A stretch of DNA of 64,000 nucleotides from Pseudomonas sp. stari2 (GTDB taxonomy: Bacteria > Pseudomonadota > Gammaproteobacteria > Pseudomonadales > Pseudomonadaceae), in contig NZ_CP099760.1 of assembly GCF_040760005.1 (NCBI RefSeq), forward strand, positions 2,723,501 through 2,787,500, read 5' to 3'. Numbering within the stretch: the first letter of the stretch is position 1; each line of letters begins with the position of its first letter. The position numbers and the translations under genes are program-made. Below are positions 1-8,180 of the stretch, piece by piece. Below the pieces are notes generated by a model that ran no database searches, had not been told where the DNA came from, and saw only the letters and a list, made by a program, of their open reading frames with translations.

Positions 1-258
1 CTGCGCATTCAAGGCGTGGAAGAGGTGATGCCGTTGAGCTTTACCGTCAAAGCCGGGTTCGACTGGCCGAAACCCGGCAGCCGTCGCGAGTACCTGCGGG
101 GGCGTCTTGAGGGCGGGCAGGCGGCGCTGTATCCGAACCAGAGTTCCGGCGTATTGCTCGGCGCCACCTGGGCCGACGGGCTGGTGGAAATCCCGGAGAA
201 CAGCACGTTGCGAATGGGCGATCCACTGCGCTTCATTCCGTTCAGCGAGCTGTTCTGA
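1..258 (+). CDS. moeA: Molybdopterin molybdenumtransferase, C-terminal end (partial)
   Basis: The frame is open from the first base and ends in TGA at 256-258, giving the last 85 residues of a protein whose start lies outside the window. The stretch ATWADGLVEIPENSTLRMGD followed by a short hydrophobic end matches the C-terminal domain IV of MoeA, which inserts molybdate into adenylylated molybdopterin in the last step of molybdenum cofactor synthesis in the cytoplasm. The domain family is clear; the catalytic part cannot be seen. A molybdoenzyme of the xanthine dehydrogenase family is encoded further on (22005-24167), but there is no sign that the two are linked. Confidence 0.85.
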   Translation: MRIQGVEEVMPLSFTVKAGFDWPKPGSRREYLRGRLEGGQAALYPNQSSGVLLGATWADGLVEIPENSTLRMGDPLRFIPFSELF

Positions 259-264
259 GCACGA

Positions 265-1062
265 TCAAAAGGTGTAGACCACTTGCCCGGCAAGGGACGT
301 CTGCAGCCGACGTTCGACAATCGGGCTGTCGACGGCTTCGTGGTTCAGGTACTGCAGTGCCAGCACCGTCGACACGCTCCATTGTTTGTCCAGCGGCAAT
401 GACCACGTCAGGTCTGCACCACGGCTGATCAACCCGGCCCGGGCCTTGTACGCCCGGAACTGGCTGCGCGAAGCCTGGGCATCGCTGACGCCGTACCAGG
501 TGCGCATGTAGTTGCTGTCACCGAACTGGCTGTTGAGACCGCCGGTCACCTTGCCGAAACGTCCTTCGTAGAGCGGCGCGCTGATGCTCAGCTTGAGACG
601 GTTCCAGGACGAGCCGGTGTCGTGGTCATCGTCGTCCTTTTCCAGCGCATGTTCGAAACTCGCGCCGAGAATGAGCGGGCCGAGGTGATACGTCCCGTCG
701 AGGCCGATCACCGGGCGCGACTTGATCGAACCCATGCCGTTGAGTTCGTCCGAGCCCTTGTAGCCGGCCTTGCGATCCTTGCGCACGTCGCTGGCGCCGA
801 TGTAGACGCTGAGGCCGAAATCCTCTTCATCGAAACCTCAGCCCAGGCCTCGGCTAGTGTCGAGGAACACGCCGTAGGGGCTGACGATTTCGACACCCAC
901 CAATGGCGCCACTACCCGCTCGTCACTGCCGCTGTAGCGCGGCGCACTGGCGGCCCCGGCGCGCAGGGTGGTGTGCCAGTCCTCTGCGCGCAGCGAGTCG
1001 CCGGGCAACAGCAGGCAAAGGGAGGTCAGGGACAGCGAAAACGTACGCAGCGAAACCGGCAT
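265..1062 (-). pseudogene. MipA/OmpV-family outer membrane protein, interrupted by one in-frame stop
   Basis: The frame starts at 1062 with a typical signal peptide (hydrophobic LSLTSLCLLLPG, then SLRAEDW) and continues to a C-terminal VVYTF, the aromatic-ended strand expected of an outer membrane beta barrel. Codon 75 is TGA (plus-strand tca at 838-840). The sequence before and after it is in the same frame and reads as a single 265-residue MipA/OmpV-type protein, so this is a nonsense change, not a frameshift. The codon is one base from TGG, and Trp would fit between GLG and GFDEEDFG. MipA proteins scaffold murein hydrolases and synthases or act as small porins. It could be a true pseudogene, a recent inactivation or a sequencing error. 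Confidence 0.8.
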
Positions 1063-1162
1063 GGGGCACCCGATTAGGAATATGGATGCACCATGCTAGG
1101 CGGGGGGCGGCCGGCAATCTTTGGCAGCTTTGTCGGGAAACTGTCAAAGACTGTGAAGGCCG

Positions 1163-1651
1163 CTATCGGCTCAATCCCAGCCGTTCGTGCCATTGGGCGA
1201 TGGATTCTTCGGGGTAGACCTCGAATTGCCGGTCCTTCGCGCTCGCCTGCACTTCGACCCATGGCGCTTTCGAGCCGAGCATCAGGTGAGTGTGTTCCGG
1301 CGGCACCGGCAACGGTGTGTCGATGGCCGAGGCGAACGGGTGGATCAGTTCCGGCCATTCCGGGCTGAACAGCCACAGGCCGCTGCCGCACAACGAACAG
1401 AAGTGTCGTTCGGCGGTGCTGCGATGGGCGCGTTTGTCGCCATCGTCTTTCATCTTCGCGTGGTAGATCGTGATGTGTTTGCGCCCGCGTACCTTGAGGC
1501 TGGCCGCGTCGCCGCCGAGGTTGATCGCATAGCCGCCACCGCCCTGGGTCTTGCGGCAGATCGAGCAGTAGCAGCGCTGATAAGGGTAGGGGTGGGCGCT
1601 GTCGAGGGTGAATGAAACCGCGCCGCAGTGGCAGGAGCCTTCGAGGTGCAT
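1163..1651 (-). CDS. GFA/CENP-V domain protein (glutathione-dependent formaldehyde-activating fold)
   Basis: This 162-residue protein carries the zinc-binding cysteine pattern of the GFA/Mss4-like fold: Cys7 and Cys9 in GSCHCGAVSF, Cys27, Cys29 and Cys32 in CYCSICRK, and Cys85 and Cys88 in HFCSLCGSG. Members bind one or two zinc ions; a few act on S-hydroxymethylglutathione, but most have no proven substrate, so only the fold is assigned. It is transcribed away from the LysR gene at 1788 across a 136-base gap. A second, shorter GFA protein lies at 18293-18709. Confidence 0.85.
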   Translation of the reverse strand: MHLEGSCHCGAVSFTLDSAHPYPYQRCYCSICRKTQGGGGYAINLGGDAASLKVRGRKHITIYHAKMKDDGDKRAHRSTAERHFCSLCGSGLWLFSPEWPELIHPFASAIDTPLPVPPEHTHLMLGSKAPWVEVQASAKDRQFEVYPEESIAQWHERLGLSR

Positions 1652-1787
1652 GGTGGCCTCCGGTTTGGCGTTGTCGATGCGGTTCAGCCTAGAAGAGATG
1701 TTGCGCCTGTGCCGCCGCTACCGCGGTGCAACTGGACGCCTGCGAAAAGCCCGGTCAGCATGTCCGCAAAAAAAGGGACCCAAATCC

Positions 1788-2672
1788 ATGCGCCGACTAC
1801 CTTCCCTGGCCGCCCTGCGAACCTTCGAATGCGCCGCCCGTCACGCGCATTTCGGCAGGGCCGCCGCCGAGCTGTGCGTCACCGACAGCGCCGTCAGCCA
1901 TCAGATCCGCCAGCTCGAAGAGCAACTGGGCATGTCGCTGTTCATCCGCGAGGGCCGGCAGATCCGCCCGACCATCGCCGCCGGACGCTTGATGCAGAGC
2001 CTGCAACAGGCCTTCGAACTGATCGGCGATGCCTGCGACGAGTTGCGCGATCCGTCCTCGCTCGCCGTGTTGCGGTTGGCGGTGACGGCGGAGCTGGCGC
2101 AGAAGTGGCTGATGAACCGTCTGACCGATTTCTACGCGCGTTATCCGCACATCACCTTGCACCTCTACGAGCAACCGATCGACGCCGCCGCACCCGGCGA
2201 AGACATCGATCTGGCGATCACCTACGGCACCGGCCCGGTGGACAGCAGCGCGTATTTCGTCCGCCCGTTGCCGGCGTTGCAGTTCTTCCCGGTATGCAGC
2301 CCCGGCCTGTTCAATCAGGGCAACCTGAAAACCCCGAAGGACCTGGCCCGGCATTGCCTGCTGCATGACGATCAGGACGGCAAGACCTGGACCGCCTGGC
2401 TCACTAGCCATGCCGGCGACTTGCGCCCGGAGCGCCAGTTGTATTTCGCCCACGCCGGCCTGGCGCTGGAAGCGGCGGCGCAAGGGCAGGGCGTGGCGAT
2501 GGGCGACAACCTCACGGCGCAGGAGGATTTGCAGAACGGGCGTCTGGTGCGGCCGTTCACCTCCAGCATGACCGCGTTGGGCCAATACGCACTGGTCTGC
2601 GAGCGGGTACGGCTGGAGCGTCCGGCGGTGGCACAGATGTTGGAGTGGTTCAACGATCAGCTGGCGGATTGA
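1788..2672 (+). CDS. LysR-type transcriptional regulator (GcvA-like)
   Basis: A 294-residue LysR protein: N-terminal winged helix-turn-helix (LAALRTFECAARHAHFGRAA, then SDSAVSHQIRQLE-type recognition helix, residues about 5-65) followed by a periplasmic-binding-protein-like effector domain. The start at 1788 is chosen because MRRLPSLAALRTF aligns with the usual LysR N terminus; the frame is open further upstream but that part looks non-coding. It lies 99 bases upstream of, and in the same direction as, the agmatine-deiminase-like gene, which is its most likely target. A perfect 14-base palindrome sits between them. The ligand is unknown; a guanidino compound or polyamine is a guess from context. 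Confidence 0.88.
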   Translation: MRRLPSLAALRTFECAARHAHFGRAAAELCVTDSAVSHQIRQLEEQLGMSLFIREGRQIRPTIAAGRLMQSLQQAFELIGDACDELRDPSSLAVLRLAVTAELAQKWLMNRLTDFYARYPHITLHLYEQPIDAAAPGEDIDLAITYGTGPVDSSAYFVRPLPALQFFPVCSPGLFNQGNLKTPKDLARHCLLHDDQDGKTWTAWLTSHAGDLRPERQLYFAHAGLALEAAAQGQGVAMGDNLTAQEDLQNGRLVRPFTSSMTALGQYALVCERVRLERPAVAQMLEWFNDQLAD

Positions 2673-2674
2673 TG

Positions 2675-2688
2675 AGTTGAATTCAACT
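2675..2688. promoter_or_regulatory. Perfect palindrome, candidate LysR operator
   Basis: AGTTGAATTCAACT reads the same on both strands and begins three bases after the LysR stop codon, about 84 bases before the start of the agmatine-deiminase-like gene. Dyads containing a T-N11-A pattern are typical LysR-type binding sites. Position and symmetry suggest an operator for the next gene; binding is not shown. Confidence 0.4.
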
Positions 2689-2771
2689 GTTCCGAAATAA
2701 TCATCGTTGGCGGCGCGACGGCCCGCGACCGTAGCCTGAGGTCATTCCCATCCCGATGACGAGGTTTGACC

Positions 2772-3887
2772 ATGGCACGTTTGCTCGACACCACCCCGAA
2801 ACAGGACGGCTTCCGTCTGCCCGGCGAATTCGAAGCCAAGTCCGGTTGCTGGCTCGGCTGGCCGGAGCGCACCGACGTCTGGCGCAACGGCGCCAAGCCA
2901 GCGCAGAAAGTCTGGGCGCAGATCGTCACCGCAATCTCCCACAGTGAACCGGTGACGGTCTGCGCCTCGGCGGCCCAGTTCGCCACCGCCCGCCGCCAGT
3001 TGCCGCCGCAAGTGCGCGTGGTGGAGATGACCTGCAACGACACCTGGTTCCGCGACAGCGGCCCGTGCTTCGTGGTTAACGACCAGAGCGGTGAAGTACG
3101 TGGCGTCGACTTTGAATTCAACGCCTACGGCGGCCTCGATGGCGGGCTTTACTACCCATGGGACAAGGACGACCAGATCGCCAGCAAGATCCTTGAAATC
3201 GAACGTTTCGACCGCTATCGCGCGCCGTTGATCGCCGAACTCGGCGGCATCCAGAGCGACGGACAGGGCAGCATCCTCACCACCGAGCAATGCCTGCTCA
3301 ACCGCAATCGCAACCAGCACCTGGGCAAGGACGAAGTCACCCGCCGCCTGACCGATTACCTCGGCGCCGAACAAGTGATCTGGCTGCCGCGCGGTTGCAA
3401 GTTCGACGAAACCGATGGCCATGTCGACGACCTCGCGTGTTTCGTGCGCCCCGGCGAAGTGGTGCTGCAATGGACCGACAACCGTGACGATCCGCAGTGG
3501 GAAATCTATCAGGAGGCCTACGACATTCTGCGCAGTACCCGCGACAGCCGTGGCCGCGAACTGATCGTGCACAAGCTGCCGCAGCCAGACGTGCTGGAGT
3601 GGACCGCCGAAGAAGCCGAAGGCCTCGATCAGCAAGACAGCACCCACACCCGTCAGGCCGGCACCAAAATCTGTGCCTCTTACATCAACTATTACGCCGG
3701 CAACAGCTCGATCGTGGTGCCGCTGTTCGGTGATCGCAACGACCAGGTGGCGCTGGCGACCCTCGCCGAACTGTTCCCGCAACACAAGATCGTCGGCATC
3801 GAAAACTCCCGAGAAATCCTGCTCGGTGGCGGCAACGTCGCGTGCATCACCATGCCGCAATACGCCGGCCAGAAAAAAGGAGCCTGA
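2772..3887 (+). CDS. aguA: Agmatine deiminase-like protein (peptidyl-arginine deiminase superfamily)
   Basis: The 371-residue length and sequence fit agmatine deiminase, which converts agmatine to N-carbamoylputrescine and ammonia on the way to putrescine. The family's guanidino-modifying core is visible: WFRDSGP near residue 95, GHVDDL near 220, and a glycine-rich loop LGGGNVACIT with the nucleophilic Cys at 358. In classical AguA this loop reads GGGNIHCIT followed by QQ; here His before the Cys is Ala and the following residues are MPQ. The substrate may therefore differ from agmatine. ATG at 2772 has a GAGG seven bases upstream. The binding-protein gene starts two bases after its stop, so the two are co-transcribed. 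Confidence 0.75.
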   Translation: MARLLDTTPKQDGFRLPGEFEAKSGCWLGWPERTDVWRNGAKPAQKVWAQIVTAISHSEPVTVCASAAQFATARRQLPPQVRVVEMTCNDTWFRDSGPCFVVNDQSGEVRGVDFEFNAYGGLDGGLYYPWDKDDQIASKILEIERFDRYRAPLIAELGGIQSDGQGSILTTEQCLLNRNRNQHLGKDEVTRRLTDYLGAEQVIWLPRGCKFDETDGHVDDLACFVRPGEVVLQWTDNRDDPQWEIYQEAYDILRSTRDSRGRELIVHKLPQPDVLEWTAEEAEGLDQQDSTHTRQAGTKICASYINYYAGNSSIVVPLFGDRNDQVALATLAELFPQHKIVGIENSREILLGGGNVACITMPQYAGQKKGA

Positions 3888-3889
3888 CC

Positions 3890-4987
3890 ATGGGCCTGCA
3901 CAAACTGAGTAAAGCGTTATTGCTGGTGCTTGCACCCCTGTGTGTGCAGGCTGCCGAAACGGCGAAACCGGTGGTCAACCTGTACATCTGGGGCGAGTAC
4001 CTGGCCCCGGATACCCTGAAGAATTTCGAGGCGAAAACCGGAATTCGGGTGGTCGCCGATCACTTTGATTCGCTGGAAACCGTCGAGACCAAACTGCTCA
4101 CCGGCCGCAGCGGCTACGACCTGGTGCTGACCGCCGGCCAGCACTTGTCGCGGGCTATCGAGAGCGGCGCGATCCAGACCCTGAACAAGCAGCAGCTCCC
4201 GCACTTTGCCGGGGTCGGCGACGAGTTCCGTCAGCACATGGCAGTCTTCGATCCAGGCAACCGCTACGCCGGGATCTATGCCTGGGGCACTACCGGCGTC
4301 GGCTATCAGGAGGAGGCCGTGAAGCAGCGTCTGCCGGACGCGCCACGGGACAGTTGGGCGATGCTGTTCGATCCGGCCGTGGTGTCGAAATTCGCCGATT
4401 GCGGGGTGAGCCTGCTCAACGATCCGAACGAAGTGTTCGCGGCGGTCATGAAGTACATGGGCCTGGACATCAACCGCCAGAGCCTGGATGACCTGAAACT
4501 CGCCGAGCAGCAACTGGCGAAGATCCGCCCGTACATCCGCTACTTCGACAACGACCTGAACATCAGCGACCTGGCCAACGGCAACACCTGCGTGGCGATG
4601 TCGTGGAACGGCAACGTTGCCATTGCGGCGGGGCAGGCCGAAGCGGCCCACAAGCCGTTCAAGTTGAATTACCGGATTCCGAAGGAGGGCACGCTGATCT
4701 GGTTCGACGCCATGGTCATTCCCAAGGACGCACCACACCCCGAGGCCGGGCTGGCATTGATGGATTACCTGATGACGCCTGAGGTGATCGCGCCGATCAC
4801 CGACACCATTCACTACGCCAATGCGATCACGGCGGCGGACGGGTTGATCGATCCGGCGATTCGTAATGATCCGGGGACTTATCCGCCTGAGGCGGTGAGG
4901 GCTTCGTTGTATAGCAAGAATGACAATGGCAAGGCGTTCAACCGGGCTTTGATTCGGGCGTTCAGTCGGTTGAAATCGGGCCTTTGA
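3890..4987 (+). CDS. Polyamine-type extracellular substrate-binding protein (PotF/SpuD-like)
   Basis: This 365-residue protein has a signal peptide (KALLLVLAPLCVQAAE) and then the PotF/PotD fold (VVNLYIWGEYLAPDTLKNFE) of type 2 periplasmic binding proteins that deliver putrescine, spermidine or similar cations to an ABC importer. The start at 3890 lies two bases after the preceding stop, with GGAG in the end of that gene as ribosome site. No permease or ATPase gene is near, so it must dock to a transporter encoded elsewhere or act as a sensor. Together with the deiminase-like enzyme it suggests capture and breakdown of a guanidino or polyamine compound. Confidence 0.85.
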   Translation: MGLHKLSKALLLVLAPLCVQAAETAKPVVNLYIWGEYLAPDTLKNFEAKTGIRVVADHFDSLETVETKLLTGRSGYDLVLTAGQHLSRAIESGAIQTLNKQQLPHFAGVGDEFRQHMAVFDPGNRYAGIYAWGTTGVGYQEEAVKQRLPDAPRDSWAMLFDPAVVSKFADCGVSLLNDPNEVFAAVMKYMGLDINRQSLDDLKLAEQQLAKIRPYIRYFDNDLNISDLANGNTCVAMSWNGNVAIAAGQAEAAHKPFKLNYRIPKEGTLIWFDAMVIPKDAPHPEAGLALMDYLMTPEVIAPITDTIHYANAITAADGLIDPAIRNDPGTYPPEAVRASLYSKNDNGKAFNRALIRAFSRLKSGL

Positions 4988-5020
4988 AAAGCCGCCCTCA
5001 CTTACGGTGAGGGCGCTTTT
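4987..5020. terminator. Bidirectional Rho-independent terminator
   Basis: AAAAGC, a bulged C, and GCCCTCAC pair with GTGAGGGC and GCTTTT around a five-base loop. The structure has a T run on either strand and sits between convergent genes. The alkA-like stop codon (5002-5004) lies inside the loop. Confidence 0.8.
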
Positions 5021-5628
5021 GGTACCCGCCACAAATACCAGGCCGCCACGGTGCGATACGGACTCCACCCCAACCCGATCTCAATCATCTGCTTGCGCGT
5101 AGGCTGCCTCTCCAACCCTTTCAACCGCCGATACCCCTCGCGCACGCCAAAGTCATCCGCCGGCAGAATATCCGGCCGCTCCAGGCTGTAGATCAGCAAC
5201 ATCTCTACAGTCCAGCGCCCAACCCCGCGCAGGCTGACCAACCGCTCGATCAGCGCTTCATCCTCCATCGCCAGCGCAGTCGAGTAATCCGGCACCACGC
5301 CATCCAGGGTCGCCTGGGCAATCCCCTGAATCGTCGTAATCTTGCCTGCCGAAAACCCGCAACTGCGCAACCGGTCGAAATCCGTCGCCAGAATCTGCTC
5401 GGGACGCGGAAACGACTGCCCGGGAAACAGCCCCACCAACCGACCGACAATCGCGTCGCCCGCCTTGGCGTGCAGTTGCTGATAGGCAATCGCCCGCACC
5501 AGCGATTCATAAGGATCGCGCGCCGGGTGCGGCTGATGCAGGCAAGGGCCGACGGCAGCAATGTGGCGCTGCCAGTCGGCGTCGAGGCTGGCCAGAAACT
5601 CGCTGGCCGGTTGGTAGGGATCGGGCAT
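5002..5628 (-). CDS. alkA: DNA-3-methyladenine glycosylase (HhH-GPD family, AlkA-type)
   Basis: The 208-residue protein has the helix-hairpin-helix LVSLRGVGRWTVEML and, downstream, LPADDFGV with the catalytic Asp of the HhH-GPD superfamily. These enzymes flip out alkylated purines such as 3-methyladenine and cut the glycosidic bond to start base excision repair. The start at 5628 (MPDPYQPAS) is preferred because a longer version from 5808 would overlap the end of ada by more than 120 bases. It lies 56 bases downstream of ada in the same direction, the classic adaptive-response pairing, so induction by methylated Ada is likely. It lacks the N-terminal domain of E. coli AlkA, as many bacterial forms do. 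Confidence 0.85.
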   Translation of the reverse strand: MPDPYQPASEFLASLDADWQRHIAAVGPCLHQPHPARDPYESLVRAIAYQQLHAKAGDAIVGRLVGLFPGQSFPRPEQILATDFDRLRSCGFSAGKITTIQGIAQATLDGVVPDYSTALAMEDEALIERLVSLRGVGRWTVEMLLIYSLERPDILPADDFGVREGYRRLKGLERQPTRKQMIEIGLGWSPYRTVAAWYLWRVPKAPSP

Positions 5629-5684
5629 CAGCAACTTCAATGATCCGTTGATTTGAACGCCGGGAGGGCGTGGGGGGTGGTTTG

Positions 5685-6767
5685 TCAGAACGCCAGTTGT
5701 TGCGTCATCTGCACGGCAGCGTTTTCCAGCCTGAGCAGAAACGCCTTGCGCGGTTGCCCACCACCATAGCCGGTCAGCGAGCCGTCCGCACCGATCACTC
5801 GGTGGCATGGCACCACGATCGACAGCCGATTGTGCCCGTTGGCCAGGCCCACGGCGCGACTGGCGCCAGGTTTGCCCAGCCGCGCGGCAATGGTGCCGTA
5901 AGTGCTGGTGTGGCCGTAGGGGATTTGCCGCAGTTCGGCCCAGACCTGACGGGCAAAGTCGCTGCCGGGCAGATGCAATGGCACGCTGAATTCGCTGAGC
6001 TTGCCGGCGAAGTACAGCGCCAGTTCGTTTTCGATCAGCTGCAAATGCGCATTGTGTCCCGGCGCGACGACGTAGCCGTAGCGGTTCTGCAGTTCTTCGA
6101 CTTCGCGGGTCAGCGCCGGGCGGTCGAGAAACTCCAGCAGCACCAGTCCGCGTCGCTCGGCCATGGCGATCATCGGCCCCAGCGGCGTGGTCAGGCGGGT
6201 GAACAGCAGCGGTTCGCTGGCCGCCGCACGGCCCGGCGTGATGTGAAACGACTTCTGGAATGCATCGCGAAAACCACTGAGGGATTCATAGCCGGAGTCG
6301 AACGCCGCATGATCGATGGACGTGCCTTGCTTGATCCCGCCCAGCGCCACGCCGAGCCGGCGGGTGCGCAGCCAGGCGTGGAAGGTCATGCCGAAATGCT
6401 GCTTGAACCAGCGCCGCAGTTTCAGCGGTTCGATGCCTTCTGCGAGCAATTGCGCGTCGCTCCAACGCAACTCCGGATCGGCGTCGACGGCTTTCAACAG
6501 CCGTTGCACCCAGTCCGGGGCGATGGCTGCGGCGTCCAGCGGTTTGCAGCGCAAACAGGCGCGATAACCGGCGGACAGGCAGTCGTCAGCGTGGGCGAAG
6601 AACTCGACGTTTTCCGGTTTCGGCTTGCGCGCCGTGCAGGTCGGGCGGCAAAAGATCCCGGTGGTTTTCACCGCCGTGAAGAACACGCCTTCATAGGCGG
6701 TGTCGCTTGCGAGCATGGCGCGAACCATTTCAGCGTGAGGGGGCAGGACAGCGGTCTGTATGTTCAT
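5685..6767 (-). CDS. ada: Bifunctional Ada: methylphosphotriester/O6-methylguanine methyltransferase and activator
   Basis: This 360-residue protein has all three Ada parts. The zinc domain carries Cys40, Cys44, Cys71 and Cys74 (GIFCRPTC, CLRC), where methyl transfer from phosphotriesters converts the protein into an activator. An AraC-type helix-turn-helix follows (LRRWFKQHFGMTFHAW). The C-terminal suicide methyltransferase domain has IVVPCHRVIG with acceptor Cys321, the same number as in E. coli Ada. The start at 6767 (MNIQTAVLPP) gives the normal length; a GTG at 6803 would add twelve residues, and neither has a good ribosome site. It heads an operon with alkA. Confidence 0.93.
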   Translation of the reverse strand: MNIQTAVLPPHAEMVRAMLASDTAYEGVFFTAVKTTGIFCRPTCTARKPKPENVEFFAHADDCLSAGYRACLRCKPLDAAAIAPDWVQRLLKAVDADPELRWSDAQLLAEGIEPLKLRRWFKQHFGMTFHAWLRTRRLGVALGGIKQGTSIDHAAFDSGYESLSGFRDAFQKSFHITPGRAAASEPLLFTRLTTPLGPMIAMAERRGLVLLEFLDRPALTREVEELQNRYGYVVAPGHNAHLQLIENELALYFAGKLSEFSVPLHLPGSDFARQVWAELRQIPYGHTSTYGTIAARLGKPGASRAVGLANGHNRLSIVVPCHRVIGADGSLTGYGGGQPRKAFLLRLENAAVQMTQQLAF

Positions 6768-6876
6768 GGGCCGAGGATAAAACCAGTTATTCGATGGCTC
6801 CACCGAAAAATCGACAGTGAATTTTCGGGCCGCTGCACTACAGTGACCGGGTCGCTACAACTCGGGAAATGAAGGT

Positions 6877-7290
6877 ATGCCACCGTTCACGATTCACCAC
6901 ATCGATCACATCGTGCTGCGCGTTGCGGATCTGCAACGCAGCATTGATTTCTACGACCGGGTCTTCGGTGCCGAAGTGGTCAAGCGCAACGAAAAATTCG
7001 GTCTGGTGCACCTTAGCGCCGGCACGTCGATGATTGATCTGGTCGACCTCGACGGCGAAATCGGTCGTAAGGGCGGCGCCGCTGCCGGCAGCGAGCGGCG
7101 CAATGTCGATCACTTCTGCCTGCGCATCGAGCCGTTCGATGAAGCGGCGCTGATCAGCCATTTGCAATCCTGCGGCCTGACCGTCGACAAGGCGGCTACC
7201 CGCTTTGGCGCGGAGGGCAACGGCCTGTCGCTGTACTGCTTTGATCCGGACGGCAATCAGGTCGAACTCAAAGGCCCGTCCGAAGCTTAG
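6877..7290 (+). CDS. VOC superfamily protein (glyoxalase/bleomycin-resistance fold)
   Basis: A 137-residue single VOC unit made of two beta-alpha-beta-beta-beta modules: IHHIDHIVLRVADLQRSIDFY opens the first and NVDHFCLRIEPFD the second, with FDPDGNQVELKG giving the C-terminal Glu metal ligand. The pattern (His at the start of each half, final Glu) is that of metal-dependent lyases, dioxygenases and resistance proteins in this superfamily. The substrate cannot be told from sequence. Its stop codon overlaps that of the convergent LysE gene by three to four bases. It diverges from ada across about 110 bases. Confidence 0.85.
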   Translation: MPPFTIHHIDHIVLRVADLQRSIDFYDRVFGAEVVKRNEKFGLVHLSAGTSMIDLVDLDGEIGRKGGAAAGSERRNVDHFCLRIEPFDEAALISHLQSCGLTVDKAATRFGAEGNGLSLYCFDPDGNQVELKGPSEA

Positions 7291-7907
7291 GCCCGCTTGG
7301 CCATCAGCAACACCGAAGCCGCCGCCGACAACAGTCCCGCACAGCAACGGTTGAAAATCCGCTTGCCGCGCGGCTCGGCGAACCAGCGGCGCATGTGCAG
7401 GCCCATATAGGCGTAGGCGCTGATGGCGATCCATTCCAGCAACAGGAACAGCACCCCCAGCAACATGAACTGCGGGGTGATGGCACGGTTCGGGTCGACG
7501 AACTGCGGCAGGAATGCAGTGAAGATGAGAATGGCCTTGGGATTACCTGCGGCCACCAGAAACTCCTGACGCGCCAGGGCCAGCAGCCCGTTCGCCGGCG
7601 CCGTAACGGCGTCTTCGGCAGTCGGATTGGCCCGCCACAGCTGCCATGCCAGGTACAACAGATACCCCGCGCCGACAATCTTGATCCCGTAGAACAACAG
7701 CTCGGACGTTTGCAGCACCACCGCCAGCCCCGCCGCCGCGAGGGCGATCATCCCGGCGAACGCCAGCAGCCGACCGACCCCGGCCACGCAGGCGCGACGA
7801 TAGCCGTAGCGGGTGGCGTTGCTGACCGACAGCAGGTTGTTCGGGCCGGGCGCCATGTTCAAGGCGAAACAGGCGGGCAGAAACAGGGAAAGGGTGGCGA
7901 GATCCAT
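7287..7907 (-). CDS. LysE/RhtB-family exporter
   Basis: The 206-residue protein is hydrophobic throughout with about six predicted membrane helices and the LysE/RhtB N-terminal signature APGPNNLLSVSNATRYGYRRA. Family members export amino acids or derivatives such as lysine, threonine or homoserine lactone by proton antiport in the inner membrane. The substrate is not predictable. A second member is at 11926-12513. The start at 7907 is the first Met before the first membrane helix. The 3-prime end overlaps the VOC gene. Confidence 0.88.
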   Translation of the reverse strand: MDLATLSLFLPACFALNMAPGPNNLLSVSNATRYGYRRACVAGVGRLLAFAGMIALAAAGLAVVLQTSELLFYGIKIVGAGYLLYLAWQLWRANPTAEDAVTAPANGLLALARQEFLVAAGNPKAILIFTAFLPQFVDPNRAITPQFMLLGVLFLLLEWIAISAYAYMGLHMRRWFAEPRGKRIFNRCCAGLLSAAASVLLMAKRA

Positions 7908-8180
7908 GGCACGGGCTCCGGTGGCGGGACGGCTATTTTTATCACGCTGGCGGCAGGCCGGAACCGTACAGTAAGGCTGCAGAGTCGCGGTACAGCGATT
8001 GTCGGGCGTGAATCCGTTCGAACTTTCCGCCGCCCCGTCAACTCTGAATCCCTCACAGGGTGATGAATCCGCCAGAAAAAATTATCTGCCGGGTCAGAAA
8101 GGACAATTGCCGTGTAAGCTTTCGCGCCATGCGTTTCCATTCCCCAATGGCCCCAGGCGGCCCACTCTACGAGCGACTAC
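7908..8180. other. Intergenic region upstream of bphO
   Basis: This 273-base divergent gap lies between the LysE exporter and the heme oxygenase gene and must hold the promoters of both. I see no strong terminator, repeat or recognised operator in it. Confidence 0.4.

Noticed and set aside
265..1062. Frameshift in the mipA-like gene
   Set aside because: Both halves are in the same frame (191 codons apart), so only a nonsense codon is needed.
5629..5808. Upstream extension of the alkA-like gene
   Set aside because: Would overlap ada by more than 120 bases and adds no family sequence.
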